A stretch of DNA of 64,000 bases from Cercospora beticola (lineage: Eukaryota; Ascomycota; Dothideomycetes; Mycosphaerellales; Mycosphaerellaceae), in the NCBI RefSeq assembly GCF_033473495.1, contig NC_088940.1, positions 1,984,001-2,048,000 of the forward strand. Reading direction: 5' to 3'. This document shows, piece after piece, positions 11,807 through 23,787 of this stretch. Below the pieces are notes generated by a model. That model made no database searches and had not been told where the DNA came from. It saw nothing but the letters and a program-made list of their open reading frames with translations. The position numbers were made by a program, and so were the translations under genes. Numbering within the stretch: the first letter of the stretch is position 1; the number at the start of each line of letters is the position of its first letter.

Positions 11807-11890
11807 TTCCGTAACAGGGAATTGAACCCTGGCCTTGTCGGACCATCGAAGAATGAGAGCGACAAATCCTAGCCACTAGACCATTACGGA
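11807..11890 (-). tRNA. tRNA-Glu (CTC) with a 12-nt intron
   Basis: Read on the minus strand, TCCGTAA at the 5' end pairs with TTACGGA, followed by an A discriminator. The D-arm contains TAGTGGCTAG and acts as the A box. The anticodon stem TGTCG pairs with CGACA. The loop is CT-CTC-A, then a 12-base insert at the canonical intron position after base 37, then C. The T-arm CAGGG-TTCAATT-CCCTG supplies the B box. Everything matches eukaryotic tRNA-Glu. CCA is not encoded, as expected. Confidence 0.92.
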
Positions 11891-14011
11891 TTCGAATCTT
11901 GCCAGAGCTTCTAGCTGATTTGATATGAACAGAGCTGTGCTATCCCACTATGACTGCTATTCGTGGACCCACAACAAGGCAAAGGAAGTGTAGTCCAACA
12001 GCTGGATGTCCCTCGTTGCGAGATGCAGTTCGAATCGACACCATGTTTGAATAGTCGTTCTGTCATACATTGTGTAGAAATGTTCAAACCATCCTCCAGC
12101 GGCAGGAAAATTCAGCACACTCCAGTCATAACTTGAATTTTGTTTCGTTGATATTGAGAATTCGCTCACGCAACCTTACCTGTCTCCGAAAGCTCGATAC
12201 CGGGCAAATCAGACTTGCCAAAATCTAGCAATGCCTCGATGTGAGCTCACTGGAAAGTTCGGTGTATGGCTTGTCGGTATGGAGGATTAAGTACAATCAC
12301 AAGCAGAGGTCGAACAGACTTTTCGTGTTCATTTTTGCTACGTATCGCTCCATTCGCTGAAGCATGGTCCAAGTGATGTACTCCATATGTCAGCCATTGT
12401 AGTATTTGACGGAGGATAGTCTTCCTAGCCAGAGTACAACACGTGTTAGAGATAGCTCATCGTTGGACGCATGGAGTGCCAAGCGTTGCCACGCTCATAC
12501 AATACGTCCTCTGCTAAGTGTCAACTTGCATCGCAGTGCAAAATAAACAACATGAGCAAGCGGGTCCGGCAGCATGCGTAGGCGAGATATAGCTATCCTG
12601 CTCTTCCGTTGTGGAGTGCTTGATTGGGTTAGTACCTCGTTTATGTCGACGACAACATAAGCACCGTCGCTGAGGATTCCAAGCCGTCTTTGCGAGCTAG
12701 GCAGAATTCCAAAGTCGATAGGTTCTCTTCGAACTTGTTGCCTCGTGGTCCGGTCTGCGATTCGTGTCTGCTTTTGTCGCATATACTTCAAGATCAGAAC
12801 CCGCAAAGGCTTGCACCGATCTCTGTTCGGCGTAGTCCTTGTGTATGTGCCGCGTGCTTCGAAATTGCATGGAAAATTGCAATTTTGGCCTGAAGTCCTT
12901 GTTGTTAAGATGTAAGTATCTTCACAACCCAAAGCTATGTTGAGCATGTCTGTTTTTATCCACATGCTTTTTTCGGACCCATGTCCATGTCCAGCTGGGT
13001 CTGCCGAAAGCACGAGCACAGCGAGCTTATCCCAAACATAAATCCCGGCTGCATCGTGGTGTCTATTTTGAGAGCATGTCACTTGTTGACATGCCGGAGT
13101 GCGAACTGTCAACACAAGATACAGCATCTCGAATTGTCAAAACATTCTCTCATGATAACGATACGGACGGCCGGAAGGTCGTCAAAAGGTTACTGTGACA
13201 CTGTAGTAGTGCATCGGGAAGAACGGCAGTTCATGGGGTCGTGCGCGCTTTTTCGGCACTGCTCAATTCGTTCTTCCGCAACTCCGATCGCATCTGCTTG
13301 CCAATCCTTCGCAGCAACAATTTGATAACAACATGGACGTCGAGTACGAAGGAACCTCGAAGGAATATGCAATTCCCAATTATTCCGCCACACACTTTCA
13401 TAATTCTACCCGGCAGTTCGGCTCCACACTGTTGGTCGTGGCGAAAGAGGATTGAGTTCGCAGAGGATTCGATTTCGAAGTCACCTTCTTTTTCTGGCGC
13501 GGACGCCGTCGAGATGACGTGCGCACTTTTATCAAATCCCTCGTTTCTAACTGGCCACATCAACAATCAGAGCACAGAAAAGGTCTCGGTCTAACCACGC
13601 TTCTACTTTCCCGCCGAGAAAACTGGACACACGCTTGGCCAGGCTTGAGCCGATTGCTTCGTACAACAAGATTGTCTTAGCTCTGCATGCCGAGGCTCTT
13701 GCCCTCTTGGGTAGGTCCCCCAGTTAGGGTTGCCGTTCAACCTGGGATTCGCAGACTGTGCAGCCAATGACCAGGACAGGCTATCCTGATACTCGGAGGG
13801 ACTACCTCGTAAAGGGTATGGTTGATCAATGCAGGGAGCGCATCGCGGGTCTGGGTACACGAGTGCAACCATGTGGCACTGCGGCGACGTGCGATAACAC
13901 CATTCCAATCTTGCTTTATTACCCCAGCCGTGTGTCGCGTGGTGCTGTGCAGCTCTCCCTCCTTCTTTCTGCTCATCAGGGAAGTGTGTCTTTGCTGCGA
14001 AGACCATCAAG
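11891..14011. other. Gene-poor stretch
   Basis: No gene can be supported. The largest open frame is a 210-codon minus-strand frame (12495-13127); it shows no domain, has erratic composition and is probably chance. The last 200-300 bases, rich in short C/T tracts, are the likely promoter and leader of the peptide transporter. Confidence 0.5.
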
Positions 14012-15933
14012 ATGGGTGAGTATACCCGGTCGCATCCGAGGAGGCATGTACTGACAGTTGTTCTTTCACAGCGAGCAAGGAAATCACCAGCGACGTCAAG
14101 CGCTCGCCGTCCGGAGACGAGGAGACCGGATCGGACGACCTGAATCTCTACCACGATGTCCTGGCCGCAGCTGGAGACTATGAGGGCAAGCCAACGCTGG
14201 AGGAGCTCAAGACTCTGCGAAGAGTGCCGGGCAAGATGCCAGCGATTGCCTACCTCATCTGCTTCGTGGAATTTTGCGAGCGCGCATCATACTACGGTGT
14301 CCAGCAACTCATTGGAAACTTTGTGAACCGGCCACTCCCAGAAGGCGGCAATGGATATGGTGCTCCTCCACGAGGCACGCAGGAAACTGCTGGCGCCCTC
14401 GGCCTTGGTACCGTAAAGGCCAATGCCGTTTCGCAGTCCTTCTCCATGTTGGTCTACTGTCTCCCCATCTTCTTCGGTTGGCTCGCAGATACTCGCACTG
14501 GTCGCTTCAGGCTCATTTGCTGGGGTGTCGTGGTCTTCGGTGTTGCTCACGTCCTCATGTGTGTCTCGGCTGCAAAGCCTCTCCTCGCAGACGGAAGCGC
14601 CAAGACGCCATATCTGCTTTCGTTGTACATTTTGGCTGTTGGTGCTGGTGAGTCGGCCTCATATATGCAAAGCAGCATGTTCCATTGCTAACACTGTCCT
14701 GCAGCAATGTTCAAGCCCAACGTATCCCCACTCCTGCTCGACCAGATGACCACCCGAGTTCCAAAGGTCATCACAGCCAAGAATGGCGAAAGAGTGATTG
14801 AGGACCCCGAATCGACAACAGAGAGAGTCATGCTTTGGTTCTACCTCCTGATCAACGTTGGTGGCTTCATGGGTGTGGCAACCACATACGCCGAAAAGTA
14901 TGTCGGTTTCTGGCTCGCATTCTTGCTCCCACTTCTGCTCTACCTACCTCTGCCACTTCTTCTCTGGTTCATGAAGCCACGCCTGATTCACCACCCACCC
15001 GGAGGCAACGAACTCGGTCGTGTGTGCCGCGTCCTTGGAGTCTGCTTCCGCCGCGGTGGCCTGTTCAGAATTGGCAGACACGGATTCTGGGACCTCGCCA
15101 AGCCAACTCACATTGCTGCTTCCGGACTCAGCATTCAAACGACATGGAATGACGAATTTGTCGAGGACGTCCGCCGAGCTTTCCAGGCTACTGGAATGTT
15201 CTGTTTCTTCCCGATTCAGTACATCAACGACAATGGTATCGGCAGCGCTGCCAGTTACCTGTCCACGATGTTGACAACGAACGGTGTTCCCAACGACGTT
15301 ATCCAGAACTTCAACAGCTTGAGCATTATCCTGAGTGTACCGATCTTCAACTACGGTCTATACCCGCTCCTCCGCAAGTTGAAAATCCACTACGGTCCTG
15401 TTGCACGTATCACGACCGGTCTTGCTATGTCCTCGGTTGGTGGTGCCGCTTACGCAGTGCTGAACTACTACGCGTACAAGCAATCTCCTTGCGGCGAATA
15501 CGGCTCGGACAACTGCACAGTCGGGACCGGTGTCGCTCCAATCACCATCTGGTGGATGGCCATCCCATACGGCCTCGGTGGTGTATCCGAAATCTTCGTC
15601 AACGTCCCAGCATACGGTATCGCGTACTCTCGTGCTCCTGCCAACATGAGAGGTCTGGTTTCTGCCATCAACCTCCTCAACACTGGATTCGCGTATGCAA
15701 TCGGTCTGGCCTGCTCGTCTGTGATCCGCGATCCATACCTTACTTGGGACTTTGGTGGACCAGCGATTGCTGGCGGTATTGTCACGATTACGTTCTACTT
15801 CCTCTTCCGACACATTGATAAGGAGGAGTACTCGCTCAATGATGCAGAGGAGAATGCTGTGGCGCGAAAGAACTCGATCAACCCAGATGCTGCTGAGATC
15901 TCGCATCAGCGCGAGAAGTCGATTTCAGAGTAG
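14012..15933 (+). CDS. PTR2: PTR2-type proton/oligopeptide transporter (POT family)
   Basis: Proton-coupled uptake of di- and tripeptides across the plasma membrane. There are three exons. A 4-base first exon (ATGG, 14012-14015) splices with GTGAGT to 14072-14647 and then to 14705-15933, giving 602 residues. The ATG+G micro-exon is needed because the main frame has no upstream ATG at the conserved N-terminus (MASKEITSDVKRSPSGDEE). Signatures seen are the POT motif around GWLADTRTGRFR and FYLLINVGGFMG (PTR2 signature 2), plus EFCERASYYG in helix 1, which corresponds to the ExxERFxYY proton-coupling motif. Twelve hydrophobic segments follow, with a short hydrophilic C-tail. Length matches fungal Ptr2 proteins. 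It converges on the sugar-type carrier, 102 bases apart. Confidence 0.93.
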
Positions 15934-16035
15934 AACAGCTTCGATAACTAAGATTAAAGATGTTTCAGATGTTCAATATTGTCACCCATCCTATTTTCTA
16001 TGCAGTGCGATACCCAGAGACCGCATCAAGTCTGT

Positions 16036-17680
16036 TCAGTGCTTCGCAGTCGAAACATCGTCAATGGGCGCCGCGTCGGCATCGTTCTTCGCGGATCCGC
16101 ACTCAAGAGATGAGGTGGTATGAAACGCGCCATCACCAAAGGCCTGAGCTGTCTCTTCGAGGGTAAAGCCGTGTGTCTAGAATCGCGTATCGGTAAGCAC
16201 GACTTCTGATCAGCGCAAGGCGCAGACTCACCTCAGGAAACGCGAAATAAATCACAACAGCCTGCACAGCAATCAAACAGCAAAACACAATATAGTACCT
16301 CCAAGAAATCGCATCCATAGCCACAGGATTCACAAAGCCATTATACACCAGCACAAGTCCTTGCGTCGAAACGAAAATCGTCGTGCCCTTTGCTCGAAGG
16401 TAATATGGTAACACCTCCGTGATGTACAAATTCGGCAGAGCATTCATGCTGATGTTGTAGCTAATGTAGTAAGAGAAGATCATAGCCAGAACTCCTCGTC
16501 CGAGTGAAGCTTGTTCGAAATTCCGTTGATGATTGATAGCGCTGAGAACTGTCCAGATGATGTATGCGAGGAGCATGAAACCGAGACCGAAGACGAATGT
16601 TGGTCTTCGTCGGAGTCGACCGACGAGGAATCCTGCTGCGATGGCTGTTACGAGATTGTAGGCAATTAGTCCGCCGTTGATTTCGAGTTGTTCTTGTGCG
16701 CTGGTTATGCCGATGCTGTTGAGGATGAGGTTCAGATAGTAGGAAACGAGGGCGTTACCGCAAAGTTGCGAAGTGATGGCGAGGAACATGACCACAAAAA
16801 GTCGATGGCGGTTGGCTTTTGTGCTGATGAAAGCTGCGTAGGACACTTCTTTACTTTGTTCAGCTTCGGAGAGGGCAACTTTGATCTCGTCGATTTCGAA
16901 TTCGACAAGTGCTGCATATGCTGGATCATTGCCGGCATGGTATCTGTTCAGCATTGCTCGAGCTTCGTCTTCGCGCCCTTTGCTGACAAGGAACCGCGGT
17001 GATTCTGGGATGAAAAATGAAAGGACAACTTGGAGAAGAGGAATCGCGCCCTGGAGTAGAGACGGCAGTCGCCATGCCCAGGTCGACTGCATATCTTGTG
17101 TTCCGTATGTCACCCAAGCGGCAATGAGAGCTCCAGTATACCAAGATGGACCAAATAGGGCAGTGCAAGTCGTTCGATGAGTCGGATATGCGAGTTCTGA
17201 GACCAGAGTTGGACCACCGACCAGAGCGATCACAGATCCGCATCCAATGATCAATCGTGCGAGGAAGAACATGGCGTAGTTCTGAGCAGCTGCTTGGAGC
17301 GCAGCACCGATGACGCTGATCAGGCAGCCGACTCGCAGTCCACCCAGTCTTCCCCATCGATCGTTAAACCATGCCACGACCGGAAATGCGACAAAGTTGC
17401 CCAGGGTGTATGCGTTGGACAGGGCGCCCAGTATTGCTCCAGTCGGAGTATCAAAGTAGTTCCGCCATTGAGGTAGAGACTGTAGGCCGTTCAACAGAGA
17501 TCCGTCATAACCATTGGAAGAGTTCGTCATCATTGGAACGACGAGGCATAGGTTGAGTAGAACCAAATGCCGGACCTTCCACCAGGACGGCTGGTCTCGG
17601 GGCAGCACATCTTCAAGCTTCGTATGCTGTCTTCTGGCTTCGATCGAAGGTCTGCCAGTAGTGGGTGTTTGTTGAACCAT
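16036..17680 (-). CDS. MFS sugar transporter (lactose/hexose permease type)
   Basis: A 12-helix sugar porter in the plasma membrane, 529 residues. Exons are 17680-16232 and 16176-16036. The intron begins GTGAGT and ends TCTAG. The join converts FPE into FPETHGFTLEE, the conserved sugar-porter PETxGxxLEE end motif; without splicing that motif is lost. Other signatures are NDRWGRLGG after helix 2, R-L-I-I-G-C-G in helix 4, PESPRFLVSKGREDEA at the central loop and NGGLIAYN in helix 7. NSSNGYDGSLLNGLQ in helix 1 is typical of the lactose-permease-like branch. The transported sugar cannot be read from the sequence. Confidence 0.9.
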
Positions 17681-18873
17681 GACTGATTCGCGACTGTGGT
17701 ACCAGTGAGGAGTCGTGAGACATACCAGTCAATATCAGTTTTAGCTGAACTCAATTAGGAGGTACTTGCCATGATAAGTATACAGCGACATCCAAGTCCG
17801 TGTGTGCTTTAGGCTAAACAGTGGGCCTTCTCTCGTACCCATGGGTTTGTAAATGAGGCGTGGACTCTCATACCATAGTAGGCCAAGGCCTAGGCATACG
17901 CGTTCGTGGTCGTAGCGAAAGAATGGGTAGCGATCTCATTCGATTTGCAAAGTACGTCCAACACCGGACTTGGTACAGCATTTAGCCTGAAGGCCAACAG
18001 TAGCCGTGATAAACCCCATGGGGCGGAGGTCGATGATCATGCCCAAGCTGCCAAGAGTGGAGCTGTTGACCAGGGCGGTGATTGCCAAGGAGCGGAGTGG
18101 CCGCGCCTGTTACCTTGGCTGCTTTGACGGCAGTTTAATTGCACATACGGCTTCTATCGTTGACTCGTGACCGCTCGTAATCGAGATACTCATCGCTGCA
18201 GTATTGTATTGTCGTCGTTGCGCTCGATCACGTCCGGACAAAGGAGCCTGCGAGTCTGGATTGATATCCTGCAAATGCCGGTCGAGAGAGCGCTGCTGCG
18301 CTCGTGATGTGCGCAGAGCAATAAGACAGCATTGGCACAGCTTCAACAGACTGGTAGCTCATCGGTCTGCGGGTCAGATGCCCGAAGACATCTCTGTGAA
18401 AGTCTTCGATGTCCGTTCAGTGACAGAAAAGCACCAAATTGCAGCGGCTGTAGGATAATGTCTTCGGGCTCGCAATACTTACTGTGTCAGGGTCAGGGGG
18501 ATGTACATACGCCCACAGCAGGCTTGCAAAAAAGTGATGAGGTGGGAGAGAAAGGAAGAACTTGAACATGCGATGTTGAAGTGGGCTTCCATCGGCCGGG
18601 AGGACGCAGCCGTGCCGAGCCCTTGTGTAACTGACTTTATGCCCTGCCAGAGATGTAGAACGGCAATACACAACACATCGCATCATCACTTCTGACTGAG
18701 TAGGAAGCCGTTCTGTAGATGGGCAGCCAAAGCTTTGTGATTTAGAAAGGTTAAACAACCACCAACGCCTGCACAAATTACCTAAAGAAAAGTCGTCAAG
18801 TTCATCCCTCTCCAAAGCCGAAGCATTCATGACTTGACAGTAAGCGGAAATTGATCATCTCTTCCTGGCATCC
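17681..18873. other. Intergenic, no supported gene
   Basis: Presumed promoter of the sugar carrier at the left, and the region downstream of the zinc-finger gene at the right. Open frames of 60-137 codons overlap on both strands but show no domain or splice-linked extension. Confidence 0.5.
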
Positions 18874-19426
18874 TTAATTGTTAGACGACGAGCTTCCCTG
18901 AAGCCCATGGATCTTCTTGAGATGCTCATGCAACTTGTCAACACGAGTGAAACCCTTGCCTGGACCACGATTGCAGCCGTTGACGTGACAGAAGTGAGTG
19001 GCAGGGAAATGTGTCTCCATGTGTCGCTTGAGGTCCGCCTTGCGAGCGTAGAGATGAGGATCCATACACATTCCGCATTGCAGAATGGCAGAAGGCTGGC
19101 GGCCTGGTGGGACGGAGGCGATGCTGTGGCAGACGACTGGGGCTGGATGAGTCGTGTTCTGACTGCGAGTGTCCGGTGAAGTGATGACCGCGACAGTGAT
19201 CGTGGTCATTTGTACATCCTCGACACCCAATGCAAGTGAGCTTAAAGTGTCAGCATGATAAAAAAAAAACTCACCCGGCAGTAGCAGCCTCTAAGCGAGG
19301 TGCTACTGCAGGAGGTTGGTCCCGGGAAGCAATCATGGCGTTCCAGAGCTTCCAATCATCATCGTCCCAAAGGAATGGGGCGACAAATGGCGAGCCCAAA
19401 TCGTCTTCTTGATGCAAGTTCTGCAT
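18874..19426 (-). CDS. C2H2 zinc-finger protein (putative transcription factor)
   Basis: A short protein with two C-terminal zinc fingers. Finger 1 is CGMC...DLKRHMETH. Finger 2 is CHVNGC...GFTRVDKLHEHLKKIH, the widely spaced fungal form with FTRxDKLxEHLxxxHG. Exon 1 begins with the ATG at 19426 and ends at 19275 before GTGAGT. The acceptor is uncertain. TTTAAG at 19241 gives a 34-base intron with a CTGAC branch, which is unusually short. CGCAG at 19163 gives 112 bases. Both keep the frame. The N-terminus is acidic (WDDDDWKLW), which could act as an activation region. Exon 1 is separated from the universal-stress gene upstream on the same strand by only ~300 bases. Confidence 0.7.
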
Positions 19427-19737
19427 AGTGATGTAGCGGGCTTGCGGGAAAGGCTGCCACGAGGGCGACGCTAGCTTGGAGGGTCGAGGTCGTTCGTAAT
19501 TCGTCTACCACGGCGGTGAGCGATCAGGCGACCGTGTGCAGCTGGAGTAGAAGTGCGAAAAAAGAGCAGAAATGGGATTGGGGCACGACCGAGATTTTAT
19601 GCAGCACTGGAAGGGCGACGCTAGTTCGGTGTCACGTGCCGTCCTTCTGTGCTTCGGCGCATAGCCTGCAAAGAACCTTGATCGTTGGATTGAAAAATGC
19701 CTGCCTTGAATTCGCTTTGATCTTCATGTCAGTCCTC

Positions 19738-21525
19738 TTAATCAATGCCGACCTTATCCCAACTCTCAACCCTCAGACCTTTGCCCTTAGCAACCTGAAT
19801 GACATTACTGAACCTGCCTCCTCTTCCAGTATTCTGATACGCAATGTCCAAGCCATCTTTATGTCTCTTCGCAGCAGTCTTACTGTGCTTCCGCAGTTTC
19901 TTCCTCGCAACCATGACCGGCACACTTGATTTTGTGACCAGGTAATTCGAAAATGATCCAAGCAAGACACCTTTGACGGCACTCTGTCCTCGAGAACCGA
20001 TGATGACCAAAGTTGGCGAAAGAAAGTCGATCACTTCGGTGACCATATGTCGCGGAGATTTGCAGTGGAAGACTTCGACCACGACGCGGACTTGAAGTCG
20101 TGTCTTGCGGAGAAGCCTGACGCACCGCTCGGTGATGGTTTCCACAGCCTTTCGTCGCTCTGCATCAGCATTGTTGTAGACACCTCGACTCCTAGAACGG
20201 GCGTCGCCGCCGAGACTAGATCTGCTGAGCGGTGAGGGTCCGAGAGTGCTGGTATGCGGCTGTACAGTGGTAGGCATAGTCTTCAATATGGATGCAGTGT
20301 CACGAACGCTGTCAGCTCCGTGGCCCAATTGAACACCTCCATCGTCTCCCACAGTATCCTCGTCTGCCGCATAAACTGCAAAAAGCGTGTCGCCATCTCG
20401 GAGAACTGTGCCAATAGTCCATTCCAGTGCATATTCGGCCTCGGGCGAGATATCTGTTGCGACCAAGTACATCCGCTGGCGCTTCCGTCCATCTTCAGCT
20501 TCTCGCTGGAAATGTTCAAAGTCACCTCGCAAGATCTGTCGAATAGCACGATGGGCGGATGGCGTGCTGTGAACTTGACTCACAGAAAGGCTCAGCTTTT
20601 GCGCAGCCAGTAGCTCTGAAGCAGATTCATCGTCCGAATGCAATGGTGTACTAGCGCCACTTGGTGCAGCATCAAACGCCGTCGAAGGATGCACACGCCT
20701 CTTTCCATGCGGGCTGGTGCTGGTCAACCGTGTTTTCTTCTTGTCTTTCGCAAATGACAGTTTACTCTGTCCTTTGGTAGGATCCGGCTTAGAAGAAGTA
20801 GAGGCATCGTTATTCTGCTCACGATCGGAATCGGAACTATCATCACGAACGTTGATTGCTTTTCCAGAAGTAGTCCTGCCCGGGACAGGACGTTTCATGG
20901 CCCTACCACGTTTACTGTCATCACCATCAGTGTCATTGTCGTTGTCTGCATCGGCGTCCGAGTCTGTATCCTGGCGATGGGCGAGCTCCGGAGGATCTTC
21001 CTCTAGTCGAGTGGCCACATCATCACTCGCATGTCGGGCATGGCTTGAGGCTGCCGAAGGTGTAGGGCTGCCACCAGGACTCGTTGGCCGACTACTGGCT
21101 CGTCGCGGATCATTCGGCCCCAGATCTCCAGGTAGAGTATTCGGAGCCGGCGACTTGGGTCGTCGCGGGTCCTTCGCTCCAAGATCCCCAGGCAGTGACA
21201 TTCTAGATCGTGAGGACATTGCGGCTTGCCTTCGCTTTTCTGGCAATGGATTGCCAAGCTTGTCGTGGGTCCCTCGGCTGGAGTAATAGTCCGATGCGTG
21301 GCGGGTGTCACTCTCAGCAGGCGGCGAGACGGGCGGAGACTGCGGTGGAGAGGCCAATGGCGAGGAGGTCGCAGGTGCGGTTGAGTGATGGTTTAGTGGC
21401 CGGCCAGTCGGTGCGCTGCGCTCGTGTTCTGCCGAGGGCGGCGCCGCTGGTGATGATGACGTTGCGGAGTCTTTCTTAGCGGCTTCGTCGACCACAACAG
21501 ACGGCGGAGCGTTCTCTTCAGACAT
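19738..21525 (-). CDS. Universal stress protein (USP) domain protein
   Basis: A single exon of 595 residues. The first ~320 residues are disordered, Ser/Pro-rich and acidic, with two copies of LPGDLGxxDPRR around residues 110-140, a short motif recurrent in fungal USP proteins. The USP alpha/beta fold starts near RMYLVATDISPEAEYALEW. It ends with the ATP-binding loop GSRGQSAVKGVLLGSFSNY (about residue 509), which matches the G2xG9xGS pattern, followed by SSVPVMVARKK. Such proteins bind ATP and are tied to stress and cell-wall responses in fungi, but the molecular role is poorly defined. A basic Lys-rich tail follows. The USP fold is certain. Confidence 0.9.
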   Translation of the reverse strand: MSEENAPPSVVVDEAAKKDSATSSSPAAPPSAEHERSAPTGRPLNHHSTAPATSSPLASPPQSPPVSPPAESDTRHASDYYSSRGTHDKLGNPLPEKRRQAAMSSRSRMSLPGDLGAKDPRRPKSPAPNTLPGDLGPNDPRRASSRPTSPGGSPTPSAASSHARHASDDVATRLEEDPPELAHRQDTDSDADADNDNDTDGDDSKRGRAMKRPVPGRTTSGKAINVRDDSSDSDREQNNDASTSSKPDPTKGQSKLSFAKDKKKTRLTSTSPHGKRRVHPSTAFDAAPSGASTPLHSDDESASELLAAQKLSLSVSQVHSTPSAHRAIRQILRGDFEHFQREAEDGRKRQRMYLVATDISPEAEYALEWTIGTVLRDGDTLFAVYAADEDTVGDDGGVQLGHGADSVRDTASILKTMPTTVQPHTSTLGPSPLSRSSLGGDARSRSRGVYNNADAERRKAVETITERCVRLLRKTRLQVRVVVEVFHCKSPRHMVTEVIDFLSPTLVIIGSRGQSAVKGVLLGSFSNYLVTKSSVPVMVARKKLRKHSKTAAKRHKDGLDIAYQNTGRGGRFSNVIQVAKGKGLRVESWDKVGID

Positions 21526-22241
21526 GTCCGCTCTTCAGAATGGACAATTATGCACCAGGTATGCAGAAATGATATGTGTTGTGCTCCAATTGCCTCTAAG
21601 AAGAGAAGCAAATGGCAGACGTGCAAGACGTGAGGTCTGCAAGCGCTAAGTTAACGTGTTTGGTCTTGGCGAGAACGAGTTGCTGCTCGGGGAACTTGCC
21701 GCGGGGTCGACAAAAGCCGAAGTTCGACCGGGCAAATCCCTCCCTCCGTCGTTTCCAGGTCGTAGATTCTCCTGACCTTCATCTACATACGTACGTCGAT
21801 TTCCCCATCAACCAAGGCATGTTTCGGTGGACATTGTCGACATCCACATTGCAGATATACGAGCACGTTCTCAAGCCTCATGCAGCGGAATTCTCTACTT
21901 CCCTTCGGCGCCCGGCTACTACCTATGCGTCACCCGCGCCGCCTGTATTAACGTAAGCAGCATGGCGTTCTAATTGGGCAGTTGCGCCTATGATTCGCAT
22001 GATACCACTCTCTGCTGTACATTCGCCTACACTTATCAAATGCAAAAGTGTTCGGGCAGTGCAGATGGCGCCCCGTGGACAGATTCTAGCCCTTGCGTGC
22101 TCTGGTCGACCGCCAGGGGAGGATAGCTCCAGTGCGCGCTAAGTATATATTGCTATCTGGAACCTGCTAGTCCCTGTCCAATATGATTTGACACATCGTT
22201 CAAGTTGAGACCATGTCCTTCCGTTGAGAATTCGAATTATT
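21526..22241. other. Divergent intergenic region between USP and terpene synthase genes
   Basis: About 700 bases separate two divergently oriented starts and must hold both promoters. A TATA-like TATATATT lies near 22143-22150, about 95 bases upstream of the terpene synthase ATG. No other site was recognised. Confidence 0.4.
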
Positions 22242-23787
22242 ATGTTTCTCCGCACCAGAATGCCACCCACTGGACCAGGCGACGCTGTTTCCAACTCACC
22301 GCAGGTCCTTCAGAAGCAGGCTGTCATTGCTCAAATTCAAGGTCAGCCAGTCACGATACCGCCTCTTGAGACCTTTCTCCCGCCTGGTTGGCCCCTGCAT
22401 AAGAACCAACATTATGCCGCTTCGAAGCCGATCATCGAGAAATGGATCACAGAGTGAGCGCTTTTGAAACATCGTACGGGTTGGTGTATACTGAGCACCA
22501 ATGCAGAGTCGTCGCGGGCAGTAAAAGACAAGTTGGCACAATTATGGCCGATATGACTGGCCTAGCCGCATACTTCTACCCGCTCATTGATGATCTGGAA
22601 GTCTTCATAGCACTTGTCAAATTTGTTCACTGGGTATGTCTACGGAAGCAATGCTAAAGAGCAAGAACTGACAGAATAACTCTCAGATCTTCTTCTTTGA
22701 CGACAGACTTGACGACGGCGACCTCGTGCATCATACCAAGCTTGCTAAGCAGTATCGAGAAGACACCTCGCGACTCTGTGCACAGTGCTTTCTTCCAGAG
22801 GTACACGGAGTACCAAATCGCACTGAGTGGCTCAACGTCAACTGGATAGAAGAAATTGCTGCTGTAATCACTCCGTTGCTCGCTTTCGGTACACGCCTTC
22901 TCTCAAGTTCATCGCGGCTTTTCGACGCTGACTAGTTAGAACTTTTGACAGATCATCGCGAAGCTCTTGTAGATGAGATTGATCACTATATCAACGCCTG
23001 CGACCTCGAGCAGCGTTACAGGAACAGCGATGACCTGCCATCGGTGCAAGACTTCATGACATTTCGCTACAATAGCGGTGCTTGTGGCCTTGTCTTCGCA
23101 ACTGGACTGTAAGATATGACTGTGAGTCTGTCGATACCATGTGCTGATCGACTGACTGCTACAGACCACTGATGACAACCAACCTCTCCGCAAAAGATCT
23201 GCAACTGGCTGGCGAAATCTCGTGGCTGGCAAATTGGCTCGTCCTCTAGTACGTCTCCAGTCTTCACGCTGATCGATGTCCCTAGAGCCTGGCTGACGAT
23301 CTACACAGCCCGAACGAGCTCATCTCTCTGAAGAAAGAACTGGTAGCCTTCATCAAATCCTTAGCTCTCAACTCCTAGTACTAACTTGTGCAACTAGGCC
23401 AGTGGTCAGCTAGAAAACTTGGTTCCAACACCAGCTGCTAGCGAAGGCCCGCAGTGCGATCTGCAATCCGCTATCAACCGCACCACCAGACAAATACAAG
23501 CAGCTGGAATCGAACTGGACCTCGCTGAAAGCAAGTTATTAGCAACTCTTGATCACGCAAACGCGTCGCAGGAGAAAACTGCAGAGTTCAGCAAGCTTGC
23601 CTTCATCTACAAAAGCTTGATCCTGGGGAACTTGAAGTGGCAGTAAGTTTTCCAGACTTTTGAGTCGTGAAATTATGGGCAATTTGCTGATGAGTATAGT
23701 TACGAATCGGCGAGATACGGCGTTGCTGCCGATAGTAAGGAAATCGGTGGAGCCATTTCGTATATTGTTCAGGTCGGAGATATGTGA
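22242..23787 (+). CDS. Type I terpene synthase (sesquiterpene-cyclase-like)
   Basis: Predicted to ionise a prenyl diphosphate (farnesyl diphosphate by family size) and cyclise it. Eight exons: 22242-22453, 22507-22633, 22687-22888, 22940-23108, 23165-23248, 23309-23342, 23398-23642 and 23700-23787. All junctions agree in phase, giving 386 residues. The metal-binding aspartate motif is FFFDDRLDDGD (D118-D122). The second metal motif is N267-E-L-I-S271-L-K-K-E275, an NSE triad with Glu in the second place where Asp is commoner. The pyrophosphate-sensing RY pair is R363-Y364 (YESARYG). NSE to RY spacing (~90) is normal. The intermediate frames contain stops, so only the spliced form is coding, and no lesion was found. 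The product cannot be predicted. No P450 or prenyltransferase lies next to it. Confidence 0.88.

Noticed and set aside
12495..13127. 210-codon minus-strand open frame in a gene-free region
   Set aside because: No domain, erratic composition and no splice-linked extension; a chance frame is likely.
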